DNA from: Bacteroidota bacterium
GTDB taxonomy: Bacteria > Bacteroidota > Bacteroidia > Palsa-965
Assembly (NCBI GenBank): GCA_013298545.1
Contig: JAAFIA010000050.1
Span: 1-35,299 of the forward strand
Direction of reading: 5' to 3'
DNA length: 35,299 nt
The translations under genes were made by a program, and so were the position numbers. Of this stretch, positions 15,901 to 23,167 are shown piece by piece (the first letter of the stretch is position 1; each line of letters starts with the position of its first letter). The notes below the pieces were generated by a model. That model saw only the letters and a program-made list of their open reading frames with translations, was not told where the DNA came from and did not search any database.

Positions 15901-16523
15901 ACTTTGACATTGTATTTAGCAGCAAAACGAAGGAGGACTTCGTTAACTTTATTTTGATCTGGGATATCGTGTCGTTGAAGTTCGATGTAGTAATCTTCGC
16001 CAAAGATATCGAGCCACCATTTGAATTCTTTTTCGCCTTCGGCTTCGCCTTTGCGAAGGATGACGCGTGGAACGGAAGCGCCGAGACAGCACGTTGTGGC
16101 AATTAAACCTTTGTGGTATTTCTCAACAAGTTCTTTATCGATTCTGGGGTATTTTCCGTAGATACCTTCGATGTAGCCGAGCGAGCAGAGCTTGATGAGA
16201 TTACGGTATCCTTCTGGATTTTTAGCGAGAAAAAGTTGATGAAAGCGTTGGTCGCGTTCGTCGCGAGTGAATTGTCGTTTATGGCGATCTTCGACGAGGT
16301 AGAATTCGCAACCGACAATTGGTTTAATTTTATTGGGGTTTTCGGGGGTGTTGTACTTTGAGGCTTCGGCAACAAATTTGAATGCGCCGAACATGTTTCC
16401 ATGGTCGGTAATCGCAATAGCGGGCATATTGTCTTTCGTGGCCTTTTTGTAGAGGTCGGAAATACTTGCTGCACCATCAAGTAGTGAGAATTGAGTATGG
16501 ACGTGGAGGTGTGAAAACTGCAT
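12930..16523 (-). CDS. dnaE: DNA polymerase III subunit alpha
   Basis: This is the replicative polymerase of the C family. The 1197-residue product begins MQFSHLHVHTQFSLLDG with the N-terminal PHP domain. The polymerase motifs include GPGRGSAAGS (376-385) and the catalytic aspartates in PDIDTDFDDEGR (417-428). A helix-hairpin-helix block appears at IRFGLAAIKGVGENA, followed by an OB-fold region near LTVGGMITSVQHKMTKMGKP. The frame is open 25 residues further to 16598, but those residues (a hydrophobic stretch) are foreign to DnaE, so ATG 16523 is taken as the start. No proofreading exonuclease is fused. A plausible promoter (TTTG, 22 bases, TAATTTTA) lies upstream on the minus strand. Confidence 0.96.
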   Translation of the reverse strand: MQFSHLHVHTQFSLLDGAASISDLYKKATKDNMPAIAITDHGNMFGAFKFVAEASKYNTPENPNKIKPIVGCEFYLVEDRHKRQFTRDERDQRFHQLFLAKNPEGYRNLIKLCSLGYIEGIYGKYPRIDKELVEKYHKGLIATTCCLGASVPRVILRKGEAEGEKEFKWWLDIFGEDYYIELQRHDIPDQNKVNEVLLRFAAKYNVKVIASNDSHYVDVEDYNAHDILLCINTGEKQSTPTMKEFGEDESMKGKRFAFWNDQFYFKTTEEMTELFSDLPQAIDNTNEIVSKIEPLKLKQDILLPHYKIPVGFDDQDAYLYHLTYEGAKKRYTDIAPEVKERLDFELFTIRTMGFAGYFLIVQDFINHGRDIGVLIGPGRGSAAGSAVAYCIGITNIDPIKYNLLFERFLNPDRKSMPDIDTDFDDEGRQKVIDYVVEKYGQNQVAQIVTYGTMAAKMSIKDVARVMDLPLDQSNYLAKMVPERPGIELNRVLTAPIDGEKSLKEKEGLGGDELENVKKLREVLKGNDLPARVLKEALVLEGSVRGTGIHAAGIIIAPKDLTEIIPVATSKESTLLITQYDGKVIEDAGVIKMDFLGLKTLTIIRDALVMIKENHGISISIDEIPLNDQKTFELYQRAETNGTFQFESAGMQKYLRELKPDKFEDLIAMNALYRPGPLEYIPNFIARKHGREPITYDLPEMEEYLNDTYGITVYQEQVMLLSQKLAGFSKGDADVLRKAMGKKDRATLDKMKGKFMEGAKAKNLDTKVCEKVWTDWEAFAQYAFNKSHSTCYAFVAYQTAYLKAHYPAEYMASVLTHNLSNIDKITFFMEESKRIGIPVLGPDINESMMHFSVNQQGQIRFGLAAIKGVGENAVQTMIEERANGNYKNIFDLVQRVNLRAANRKTFENLVYAGAFDSFSEMHRAVFFRPENGEGSSTFLEKIIRYGQAHQENKNSSQVSLFDMGGDDIEMPLPTIPQTETWGTLEKLRFEKDVVGIYISGHPLDDYRIEMDAFTTHPVSELKDLPKNRNRELTVGGMITSVQHKMTKMGKPFGTFYLEDYSDSFEFALFGDDYVKFKSFILTAGLFVIIKGRVQERFGNAENLELKIASMELLSEALDKKAKQVTLSIPLASVNDELINRMNGLVAKYPGQCQLRFSIYDTVENVKVDLPSRRIKVKPDRLFLEALKVEIPEAEWKLN

Positions 16524-16670
16524 AATTCGGAAAGATTCGGGATTTAAAATTACAAGAAAGAAGGCGGAGAAAGGCAAAAAAAGATGCGCTGTTATCAACT
16601 AGAAAAGGGCTGAAAATCAGGTTGTTTGGGGAGTTGTTGAAATGTTTTTGGGGGAAGTTGAGGGAAAGAC

Positions 16671-16701
16671 TTGATTTTTAGAGAAATAAAAATTAATTTT
16701 G
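16671..16701 (+). promoter_or_regulatory. Promoter of the two unidentified genes
   Basis: TTG at 16671-16673 and TAATTTTG at 16694-16701, 20 bases apart, fit the Bacteroidota -33/-7 consensus. The ATG of the first gene is at 16723, giving a leader of about 18 bases. This also excludes the alternative upstream start TTG 16699. Confidence 0.6.
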
Positions 16702-16722
16702 GGTTTAAATAATGGGGTATTT

Positions 16723-17553
16723 ATGAGAATAAACAATATAATTAATAAAGAAAAATACGAAATAGATCCATTACCATTATGTAGAACTATTAGTTTTAGC
16801 GAAGCAGAAGAAACACTTCTAGCCGGAAAGACAACATGTAACGAATACTTTTTCCCAAGTTGGTTCGAGCCTAAGGAAAGCTCGGAGAGGCGGATGCATA
16901 AAAAATATAAAATGACGTACTTTTTTTATGGTTATCCGGGGTATATCAGCAGCTTTGGTTATCAATCGGAGCGCGATTTGAGTTTATTTCATGACTGGCC
17001 AGTAGGCATCATACTGGAGCATGAGGTGTATGAAAATAGTCGTTTCCGTACATATCCATTCGATACAGGCGCCCTCTTGGTAAAACGATACTCGGATGTA
17101 ATGCAAATTGGGGCCAAGGATTTGGGGCGTTTTGAATTGAAGTGTCTAAAGTATGATAATACGAGTCGCATTCGTCAGTATATCAGTCGCTATTTTGGGA
17201 ATAATGCCAATTATTTAAAGGGTAGGCTTATACTTTCAAAAGATGATTCAGCACATTTTGATGAGCAGGAACTTCTGAACTTACTTCACTCGAACTCCTC
17301 TCGTTTCGATCATCGATCCAAGCTTATTGAGTGTCATGTTCTAGATTCGATCGTTCTTTCTGCAACAGGAGTACATTTTATTTTACCCAAGCACAATGGT
17401 TATTATTTAAAGGAGTATTTACATAAAAACGTTCCAGATGCAACACTTACGTATTACAACGAATTTTACTGTCCGTCATCAAAAAATCCAGCCATTTTTG
17501 CCTGCGAAAAAATCATGGATCTCGGTTTTGAACTTGTACGCAGACTGGCCTAA
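16723..17553 (+). CDS. Unidentified protein, first gene of a two-gene unit
   Basis: I do not recognise a family in this 276-residue protein. It starts MRINNIINKEKYEIDPLPLC and has no signal peptide or membrane helix, so it is probably cytosolic. Visible features are an aromatic-rich region (MTYFFYGYPGYISSFGY), then DWPVGIILEHEVYENSRFRTYPFDTGALLVKRY, where the PFDTGA segment looks like a possible active or ligand site. A helical and charged second half follows, with LLHSNSSRFDHRSKLIECHV and two cysteines near the end (FYC, FACEKI). Codon use is AT-rich (AGA, ATA, CTA, TTA), unlike dnaE or the glycan operon, hinting at transfer. The second gene starts 10 bases downstream and both lie behind their own promoter, so they probably work together. 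No function is proposed. Confidence 0.75.
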   Translation: MRINNIINKEKYEIDPLPLCRTISFSEAEETLLAGKTTCNEYFFPSWFEPKESSERRMHKKYKMTYFFYGYPGYISSFGYQSERDLSLFHDWPVGIILEHEVYENSRFRTYPFDTGALLVKRYSDVMQIGAKDLGRFELKCLKYDNTSRIRQYISRYFGNNANYLKGRLILSKDDSAHFDEQELLNLLHSNSSRFDHRSKLIECHVLDSIVLSATGVHFILPKHNGYYLKEYLHKNVPDATLTYYNEFYCPSSKNPAIFACEKIMDLGFELVRRLA

Positions 17554-17563
17554 CTTTACAACA

Positions 17564-18211
17564 ATGGATAACAACTTGCTTTTATCAAAGAAGATCAATT
17601 CTTCTTTGTTTATTATTGGCTATTACAATCCTAACCGCTTTATGCCTTCTCGCGTTCATCCCGTTGCAAGTGATGGGGAATTATTTTATGCGTTTTATCC
17701 AGATGGGCGTTACACGCTGATGAAGACATTTGATGAGACGGATTTACCTGCTGCACGTTTTATTCCAGAGCGCGGCCATCGTGTTATCTATTCTGAGTCG
17801 TTAATTTATATGAGTTGGGAAAGCGGAAAAGTCATTGCAGAAAACCTCGATGAGACCATTCTTTCTTGTAAGAAATTCATTCGTTTATCAACCAACAAAG
17901 CGGAGCTTGAAATAGCAGGGCTTTATCTGCAACAATTTCTTAACGAGCAGCCGCCCAAAAAGAAAAGATTGCCTAGTTCTATTCCCTATAACACATTGGG
18001 GTCTCAATCTTCGTTTGGTAGCCCTATCATGGTTAAAGAAGATAAGGCAAAGTATGGCAACCTTGAGCAGGTTTCTGATGTGGAAAAACCTAAGAAACTG
18101 AGTAAAAAACGTGTTCAAGCAAAAGCAGGTGCGGCAAAAAAAACTACTCCGAAGAAAAACGTCAAAAAAGCATCGACATTAAAAACCAAACCCTCGAAAC
18201 GTAAGCGGTAA
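17564..18211 (+). CDS. Unidentified protein with lysine-rich tail, second gene of a two-gene unit
   Basis: No family was recognised in this 215-residue product (MDNNLLLSKKINSSLFIIGYY). Residues 1-130 are mixed alpha/beta with no membrane span, including FYAFYPDGRYTLMK and ERGHRVIYSESLIYMSWES. After residue 130 it becomes low in complexity, and the last 42 residues (174-215) hold 16 lysines and 3 arginines with alanine, threonine, serine and proline. This resembles bacterial histone-H1-like tails that bind nucleic acid. The frame is open to 17438, inside the upstream gene, but ATG 17564, 10 bases after its stop, is the natural start. The 3' end is only 6 bases from the convergent sugar transferase gene. 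Confidence 0.75.
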   Translation: MDNNLLLSKKINSSLFIIGYYNPNRFMPSRVHPVASDGELFYAFYPDGRYTLMKTFDETDLPAARFIPERGHRVIYSESLIYMSWESGKVIAENLDETILSCKKFIRLSTNKAELEIAGLYLQQFLNEQPPKKKRLPSSIPYNTLGSQSSFGSPIMVKEDKAKYGNLEQVSDVEKPKKLSKKRVQAKAGAAKKTTPKKNVKKASTLKTKPSKRKR

Positions 18212-18217
18212 TTTTTT

Positions 18218-18808
18218 CTACTTTAAAATTTTGGCAATTGTTAGTGCGATAATTTTAAGGTCTGTTGTAAAGTTTTTTTCTTGCACGTATTTAAGGTTGA
18301 GTTCTAGCTTTGCTGGCATTATTTGGTTAATATATGTTTGTTCGGGATCTGTTGCGTGTTTCAGTAATTCGTTTTCATTTGCGTATTCGATTGATGCGTA
18401 GTCCGTAATTCCAGGGCGTATGTTCAACACGTTTTTCTGTTTTTCGGTATAGCGATTTACATACTTTCTCACCTCAGGTCGCGGCCCAACAATGCTCATG
18501 TCGCCAATGACAACATTGAAGAGTTGTGGAAATTCGTCTAATTTATATTTCCGTAAAAAGTAACCAATACGTGTAACACGTGGATCTCTCCCACCGACCG
18601 TCAACAGTCCCTGTTTATCAGCATTTGGGCGCATCGTTCGGAACTTAAGAATTGAGAAGTCTTTATTGTGTAAACCCACTCGTATTTGCTTGTAAAAAAC
18701 GCCACCGCGGCTATCCATTACAATAGCAAGTGCGATTATAACGAAGAGTGGAGAGAGTATAATCAATCCAATGGTGGCAGCACAGATGTCGAACGCGCGT
18801 TTAAGCAT
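18218..18808 (-). CDS. Initiating sugar-phosphate transferase (small phosphoglycosyl transferase)
   Basis: The 196-residue product belongs to the bacterial sugar transferase family (PglC, WcaJ and WbaP catalytic core). These load the first sugar phosphate onto undecaprenyl phosphate at the inner face of the membrane. The N-terminus, MLKRAFDICAATIGLIILSPLFVI, is the re-entrant membrane helix with the expected proline. ILKFRTM, DEFPQLFNVVIGDMSIVGPRPE and RPGITDYASI are the family blocks that carry the catalytic Asp-Glu and the polyprenyl-phosphate-binding residues. It is the short, single-domain type. It lies last in the minus-strand glycan operon and overlaps the aminotransferase gene by 8 bases. 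The sugar is unknown. Confidence 0.94.
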   Translation of the reverse strand: MLKRAFDICAATIGLIILSPLFVIIALAIVMDSRGGVFYKQIRVGLHNKDFSILKFRTMRPNADKQGLLTVGGRDPRVTRIGYFLRKYKLDEFPQLFNVVIGDMSIVGPRPEVRKYVNRYTEKQKNVLNIRPGITDYASIEYANENELLKHATDPEQTYINQIMPAKLELNLKYVQEKNFTTDLKIIALTIAKILK

Positions 18809-20021
18809 GCTGTTTAAGCAGTATTGCTTCTACTTTTTTTTGCAAGGCTGTAACCACTGTATCAATCTGCTCGTTTGTTAAATCATAAAAGACAGGCAAC
18901 GAAATTTCACGTTGATAATTATCAAGCGCGACTGGATAATTCGTCAACGCATATCCCAGACGTTGATAGAAAGAAGTCATGGGTACTGGGATAAAATGAA
19001 CGTTTAACGCAATTTCGGCATCGGCCATTTCTTTGATAATCTGATCGCGTTGTTGCTCGTTGATGTTTTTAATGCGTAATGGATAAAGATGGTAAGAGGA
19101 TTGTGCATGTGGTGTTTGCCAAACGGGTAATTGTGCCCATTCAAACTTACCTAAAGCTTCATCGTAGCGTTGAAAAATTTCTTTTCGACGTACAAGTGTA
19201 TCGGACTCGTAACGGGCTAGTTCTATTAATCCGATGGCAGCGGCAATGTCGGTCATATTGCATTTGTAGCCAGCAACTACAATATCATATCGCCAATTCC
19301 CTTTTTGCATTTTTGCAAGCGCATCTTTGTTTTGCCCATGCAGTGTTAGTATGCACAATTCCTTATAGATTTCAACGTTATCAAACGGTGCAGGAAGGTT
19401 GAGTGAAATTGCGCCACCTTCGGCAGTGGTCAGGTTTTTCACGGCATGAAAAGAAAACACACTTACATCGCAAAGTGCTCCAACCAGTTTTCCTTTGTAG
19501 CGTGCGCCTACAGAGTGTGCGGCATCGGATAAAATTAAAATTCTTCCAAGTAAACGTTGCTCTTCTGTTCGTGGAACAAACAAGTGTGCATACGATTTTG
19601 CGAGTGCCGTTATTGCATCGTAATCACAAGGAAGACCGCCGAAATCGACGGGCATGATGACGCGTGTGCGATAAGTAATTGCTTTTTCAATATTGGCAGC
19701 AGTAATGTTGAAATTATCAGGATCTACATCAACAAATACAGGCTTCGCGCCACAATGCATGATCACATTGGCAGTAGCGGAGTATGTATAAGCTGGTAGG
19801 ATAACTTCATCGCCTTCTTGAATACCAAACCAACGCAACATAATTTCTAATCCCGCAGTTGCAGAATTGAGGCAGAGCATGGCTGGTACTTGACACCAAG
19901 CGGCTAATTCTTTTTCAAAACGTTTTGTTTTAGGACCAGTAGTGATCCAACCGGAACGAAGTGTATCCGTTACTTCATCAATTATTTTCTGATCAATCCT
20001 AGGAGGCGAAAAAGGAATCAT
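18801..20021 (-). CDS. DegT/DnrJ/EryC1/StrS aminotransferase
   Basis: A PLP-dependent enzyme that aminates a nucleotide-linked keto-sugar (406 residues). GWITTGPKTKRFE near the N-terminus, LCLNSATAGLEI and LPAYTYSATANVI bind substrate and PLP. LSDAAHSVGA holds the aspartate (Asp166) that contacts the pyridine ring, and SFHAVKNLTTAEGG holds the Schiff-base lysine (Lys195). A small insert with VPRTEEQRLLGR (about 149-160) is not usual for the family. The protein would supply an amino sugar to the glycan. It overlaps both neighbours (by 8 and 4 bases), indicating a tight operon. Confidence 0.93.
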   Translation of the reverse strand: MIPFSPPRIDQKIIDEVTDTLRSGWITTGPKTKRFEKELAAWCQVPAMLCLNSATAGLEIMLRWFGIQEGDEVILPAYTYSATANVIMHCGAKPVFVDVDPDNFNITAANIEKAITYRTRVIMPVDFGGLPCDYDAITALAKSYAHLFVPRTEEQRLLGRILILSDAAHSVGARYKGKLVGALCDVSVFSFHAVKNLTTAEGGAISLNLPAPFDNVEIYKELCILTLHGQNKDALAKMQKGNWRYDIVVAGYKCNMTDIAAAIGLIELARYESDTLVRRKEIFQRYDEALGKFEWAQLPVWQTPHAQSSYHLYPLRIKNINEQQRDQIIKEMADAEIALNVHFIPVPMTSFYQRLGYALTNYPVALDNYQREISLPVFYDLTNEQIDTVVTALQKKVEAILLKQHA

Positions 20022-21268
20022 TGTATGTGGCTAGTTATCGTATTGGGTGGCAAAAGGCTTTGACGATCAATGGCAAACAAAATTAAGCAATTCAGCCAAC
20101 TGAAAAACAAGACTCCTGCCTGTACTTGAAACATACTTTCGGGCAAAATGTTGACGAAAAAGAGTAACGAAAACAAAACTGCAAAACCTACTTGTTTTCT
20201 CAATCCCCAAACTGCTGTTCCAAGTACATTTATCAAAAGCAGTAACAATCCTAAAAAGCCAAGTGCTAGTGTGGTTTGCAGCAGTTGGCTGTGTGCGTTT
20301 AATTCTTTTTCGCGTGCGCCAGTCATGCCACGTTTTTCGTACTCTTGGTTTAAGGCGTTTTGCACATCGCCCGTTCCTTGTCCGAAAAATGGTTGTGTCG
20401 TTGCGATCTCCATTCCTGCCGACCAAATCAAGACACGGACTTTAGAACTTTCTGTTTCGGCAGGGTCAATTGGTTCTGAAGAAGAACGAAACAGGGCGGT
20501 CATGCGTTGCAGGCGTCCGGCCATTTCGGGAAAGATATTGATGGCGAGCAAGAAGCCGCCCACAAGGAGTAATAAAGCAGCAGCTCCAACCACATAGCGT
20601 TTGAAACGGATGATAGCATACACAATGTACCCGGCAAAAATGAGCAACATGCTTAAAATGCCGAGTTTGGAGGAGAGGAGAAAAATAACGATCGCGAAAA
20701 ATAAAACGAGGAGTGCGGCAAGCATTTTGTGCGGGCGGGCCGGAAAATTTTGCAATAAAACACCATGAAATAAAATCAACAGGCCCACACAAAAGTGCAT
20801 GGCGAGGTAACTTGGGTGCATGATGTGATCGGTAAAATCTTGATAGAAAAATGTATTTCTATTTTCTGCAAACCAATGAAACGAAGCACGGGTGAGCATA
20901 AAAAGAGCTACTAGAATCATTCCCGACAAATACACCATGCCGAGTTTTCGCGTTTGTTTTAAGTCGAAGCGTGTGGTTGAAAACACAAGTGGGAGAAACA
21001 AAAAACCGAGCTTGGTTTCAATTTTAGACCAACCATTGAGTTGATCTTCTGTCCAAAACATCCCCAAAAGGTAAAATCCGAAAAAGGCTAAATGCGCCCA
21101 TACGAGCGGATTTTCCTTCATGCGGATCCATTTTTCTGACCAACGCGGATCGAAACACCAAGCCAGAAAGAGTAAAGCCACAGCAATACCAACCGATTGC
21201 CCAAAAGGAAGCATGAGCAAGCCTAAAGCGGTGAGTAAAAAGCGGAGGCGGTCGTGAATGGGATTCAT
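20018..21268 (-). CDS. O-antigen ligase/polymerase-like membrane protein (WaaL/Wzy family)
   Basis: The 416-residue product is very hydrophobic with about 10-12 membrane helices. The Wzy_C signature region contains GQGTGDVQNALNQEYEKRG and, after a short charged loop, ELNAHSQLLQTTLALG, where the conserved histidine of the ligase loop is visible. These enzymes transfer undecaprenyl-linked glycan to lipid A-core (WaaL) or polymerise repeat units (Wzy); sequence alone does not separate the two. It lies in the middle of the glycan operon, four-base ATGA overlaps with both neighbours. No flippase (Wzx) or chain-length regulator is present in the window. Confidence 0.88.
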   Translation of the reverse strand: MNPIHDRLRFLLTALGLLMLPFGQSVGIAVALLFLAWCFDPRWSEKWIRMKENPLVWAHLAFFGFYLLGMFWTEDQLNGWSKIETKLGFLFLPLVFSTTRFDLKQTRKLGMVYLSGMILVALFMLTRASFHWFAENRNTFFYQDFTDHIMHPSYLAMHFCVGLLILFHGVLLQNFPARPHKMLAALLVLFFAIVIFLLSSKLGILSMLLIFAGYIVYAIIRFKRYVVGAAALLLLVGGFLLAINIFPEMAGRLQRMTALFRSSSEPIDPAETESSKVRVLIWSAGMEIATTQPFFGQGTGDVQNALNQEYEKRGMTGAREKELNAHSQLLQTTLALGFLGLLLLLINVLGTAVWGLRKQVGFAVLFSLLFFVNILPESMFQVQAGVLFFSWLNCLILFAIDRQSLLPPNTITSHIQ

Positions 21269-21942
21269 GCGTGTTTGCGAATTGCGGCGATGATATGACT
21301 GCGTAAAAACGGAAACAAGGTATTGACAATTGTGTATAATTTGCCAATTCTTCTGCCAATGGGCGGAGCAAGTGTTACGGGATAAAATTGAATGCTTGTG
21401 CTCTTGCCGAAGGTTTCTTGAATTTGTTTTTTGGTGAAAGCCCGTACACTTTTATTGTTTGGGTTGTTGTATCCAAAATCATACGAAAGGATTAATCCGT
21501 TGGGCTTGGTAAGTCGGATCATTTTGGCAGCAATAGCGTTTCTTAATTCATCTGTTGGAAGTGAAGTAAAAACGGTTGACTGAAAAACCACATCGTATTG
21601 TATAGATTCGTCGATATCTCGTGCATCGCCGGCAAAGAGTGTCATTTGCGGAAAGCGTTGTTGAATCATTTGTTGTCTTTCTTCGAGCAATTCATTGGCG
21701 GCTAAATTTTGAATCGGGATTCCAAGTTGATGAAAAAAATGCAGGTTATGACCGCCCCCCGCCCCTATTTCGAGCAAAGTGATTTTTGATAGATCTCCAA
21801 ATGTTTCCTTGAGCACTTGTGCATACACCGCTTCCCGCTCACGCACACTAGATGCAATGAAATGGGTAAACGTGCCTTGCGCCATCACACGTGGATCGGT
21901 TTGGCGGTTTGCATACGTTTGGCGTATTTCGTCGATACTCAT
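21265..21942 (-). CDS. Class I SAM-dependent methyltransferase
   Basis: The 225-residue product has a Rossmann-type SAM site: LLEIGAGGGHNLHFF (motif I), then LAANELLEERQQM (motif II acidic residue) and LFAGDARDIDESIQYDVVFQS (motif III/IV). A C-terminal section PIGRRIGKLYTIVNTLFPF is hydrophobic and may touch the membrane. In the glycan operon it might methylate a sugar or cap the chain, but that is inference from context. It overlaps the ligase gene by 4 bases and ends 4 bases short of the glycosyltransferase stop. Confidence 0.85.
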   Translation of the reverse strand: MSIDEIRQTYANRQTDPRVMAQGTFTHFIASSVREREAVYAQVLKETFGDLSKITLLEIGAGGGHNLHFFHQLGIPIQNLAANELLEERQQMIQQRFPQMTLFAGDARDIDESIQYDVVFQSTVFTSLPTDELRNAIAAKMIRLTKPNGLILSYDFGYNNPNNKSVRAFTKKQIQETFGKSTSIQFYPVTLAPPIGRRIGKLYTIVNTLFPFLRSHIIAAIRKHA

Positions 21943-21946
21943 GGTT

Positions 21947-23167
21947 TTAGTCTTGTGTGTTCAGTTCGGCCATAAATGCGGATGCTATCTGATCGCGTTC
22001 AAATTTTCGAATCGCATAGTTGCGGCCATTTTGGCTCAATGTTTTAACCAATTCAGGTTCTTTTACGATGCGTTCAATGCATGCAATTAAATCATCTACA
22101 TTTTCCGGTTCAAATGCAAGACCGGCTTGCGCTTCATCAATAAATAAATCTTTTGCTTCGCCAGCAACGCCCAGTAAAATTGGCTTTTGCATGGCTATAC
22201 TTTCGAAAATTTTTGAAGGAATAGCACCCAAAAACAAATCGAGTTTACGCAATGGAATGACGGCAATATCGCATGAGGAAACAACAACAGGCATTTTTGA
22301 TTTTGGAACAGCTGAAAGGAAAAAGATATTGCTCAGTTTTTGTTCTTCCTTCATTTCTATCAACCGCTTTTTTTCAGGGCCTTCTCCAAGTAAAATAAAT
22401 TTGACTCTTGGATGTTGAATTTTCGCAGCGGCATGGATCAGAATTTCTAATCCTTGTGCATGTCCAATAATGCCAGCATACAAAAGCAATATATCTGTTT
22501 CTGAAAATCCATTTTCTTTTCGCCAGTTTAAATCGATAGGCATTGGTGTGTAATATGTTGTATCAACACCATTTGGAAGCCAATAAATTCGCTTCTCTGG
22601 AAATCGTTTTTTAATATCAGCAACAATGCCTTGTGTTTGTCCCGTAATGAGTGCTGATTTTTTATACATAAATCGTTCCAGACGTCCAGCAATGCCAAGG
22701 AGTGTTTTATTGGTTACAATACCAAGTTTTTCAGCACTTTCGGGCCAAAGATCCGAAACGTTAAATATCAGTTTTGTGCGTTTGAATCGACTCAGTAAAT
22801 AAGCTGAAATGCCTAGAAATAATGGAGGCGATTCGCATAAAAGCCAATCGCTTTTTTTGAGCCTAAACGTTCCTACCCAAAGTGACGAAAAAACAAACGA
22901 AAAATAGTTGAGCAAGCGCGGCAATACCGATTTACTTTTTCTTACAAAAATCCATGATCGATGAACGGTCATGCCATCCATAATTTCTTTCTTATACCAA
23001 CTGTAACGATAGCCTTCTTGCACTTCCATGTGCGGGTAGTTGGGCATTGCCGTAAGCACAACAATTTCAACACCTTTTTTCTGCAATCGCAATGCTAACT
23101 CATAAAGTCGATTTTGTGGAGCACCAACTTCTGGAGGAAAGTATTGTGTGAGGATGATGAGTCTCAT
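21947..23167 (-). CDS. Family 4 glycosyltransferase (WbuB-like)
   Basis: A 406-residue GT-B retaining glycosyltransferase. The N-terminus MRLIILTQYFPPEVGAPQNR with ELALRLQKKGVEIVVLTAMPNYP is typical of the WbuB group, which transfers N-acetyl-fucosamine or similar sugars. The C-terminal half has ILLLYAGIIGHAQGLE, FILLGEGPEKKRL, PSKIFESIAMQKPILLG and AGLAFEPENVDDL, in which the family's donor-binding glutamates are visible. The sugar donor is not determined. It is in a tight operon with the next glycosyltransferase gene (4-base overlap). Confidence 0.93.
   Translation of the reverse strand: MRLIILTQYFPPEVGAPQNRLYELALRLQKKGVEIVVLTAMPNYPHMEVQEGYRYSWYKKEIMDGMTVHRSWIFVRKSKSVLPRLLNYFSFVFSSLWVGTFRLKKSDWLLCESPPLFLGISAYLLSRFKRTKLIFNVSDLWPESAEKLGIVTNKTLLGIAGRLERFMYKKSALITGQTQGIVADIKKRFPEKRIYWLPNGVDTTYYTPMPIDLNWRKENGFSETDILLLYAGIIGHAQGLEILIHAAAKIQHPRVKFILLGEGPEKKRLIEMKEEQKLSNIFFLSAVPKSKMPVVVSSCDIAVIPLRKLDLFLGAIPSKIFESIAMQKPILLGVAGEAKDLFIDEAQAGLAFEPENVDDLIACIERIVKEPELVKTLSQNGRNYAIRKFERDQIASAFMAELNTQD

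Noticed and set aside
16524-16598. DnaE start at 16598
   Set aside because: The added residues are hydrophobic and unlike any DnaE; the standard MxFxHLHVHTxFS start lies at 16523.
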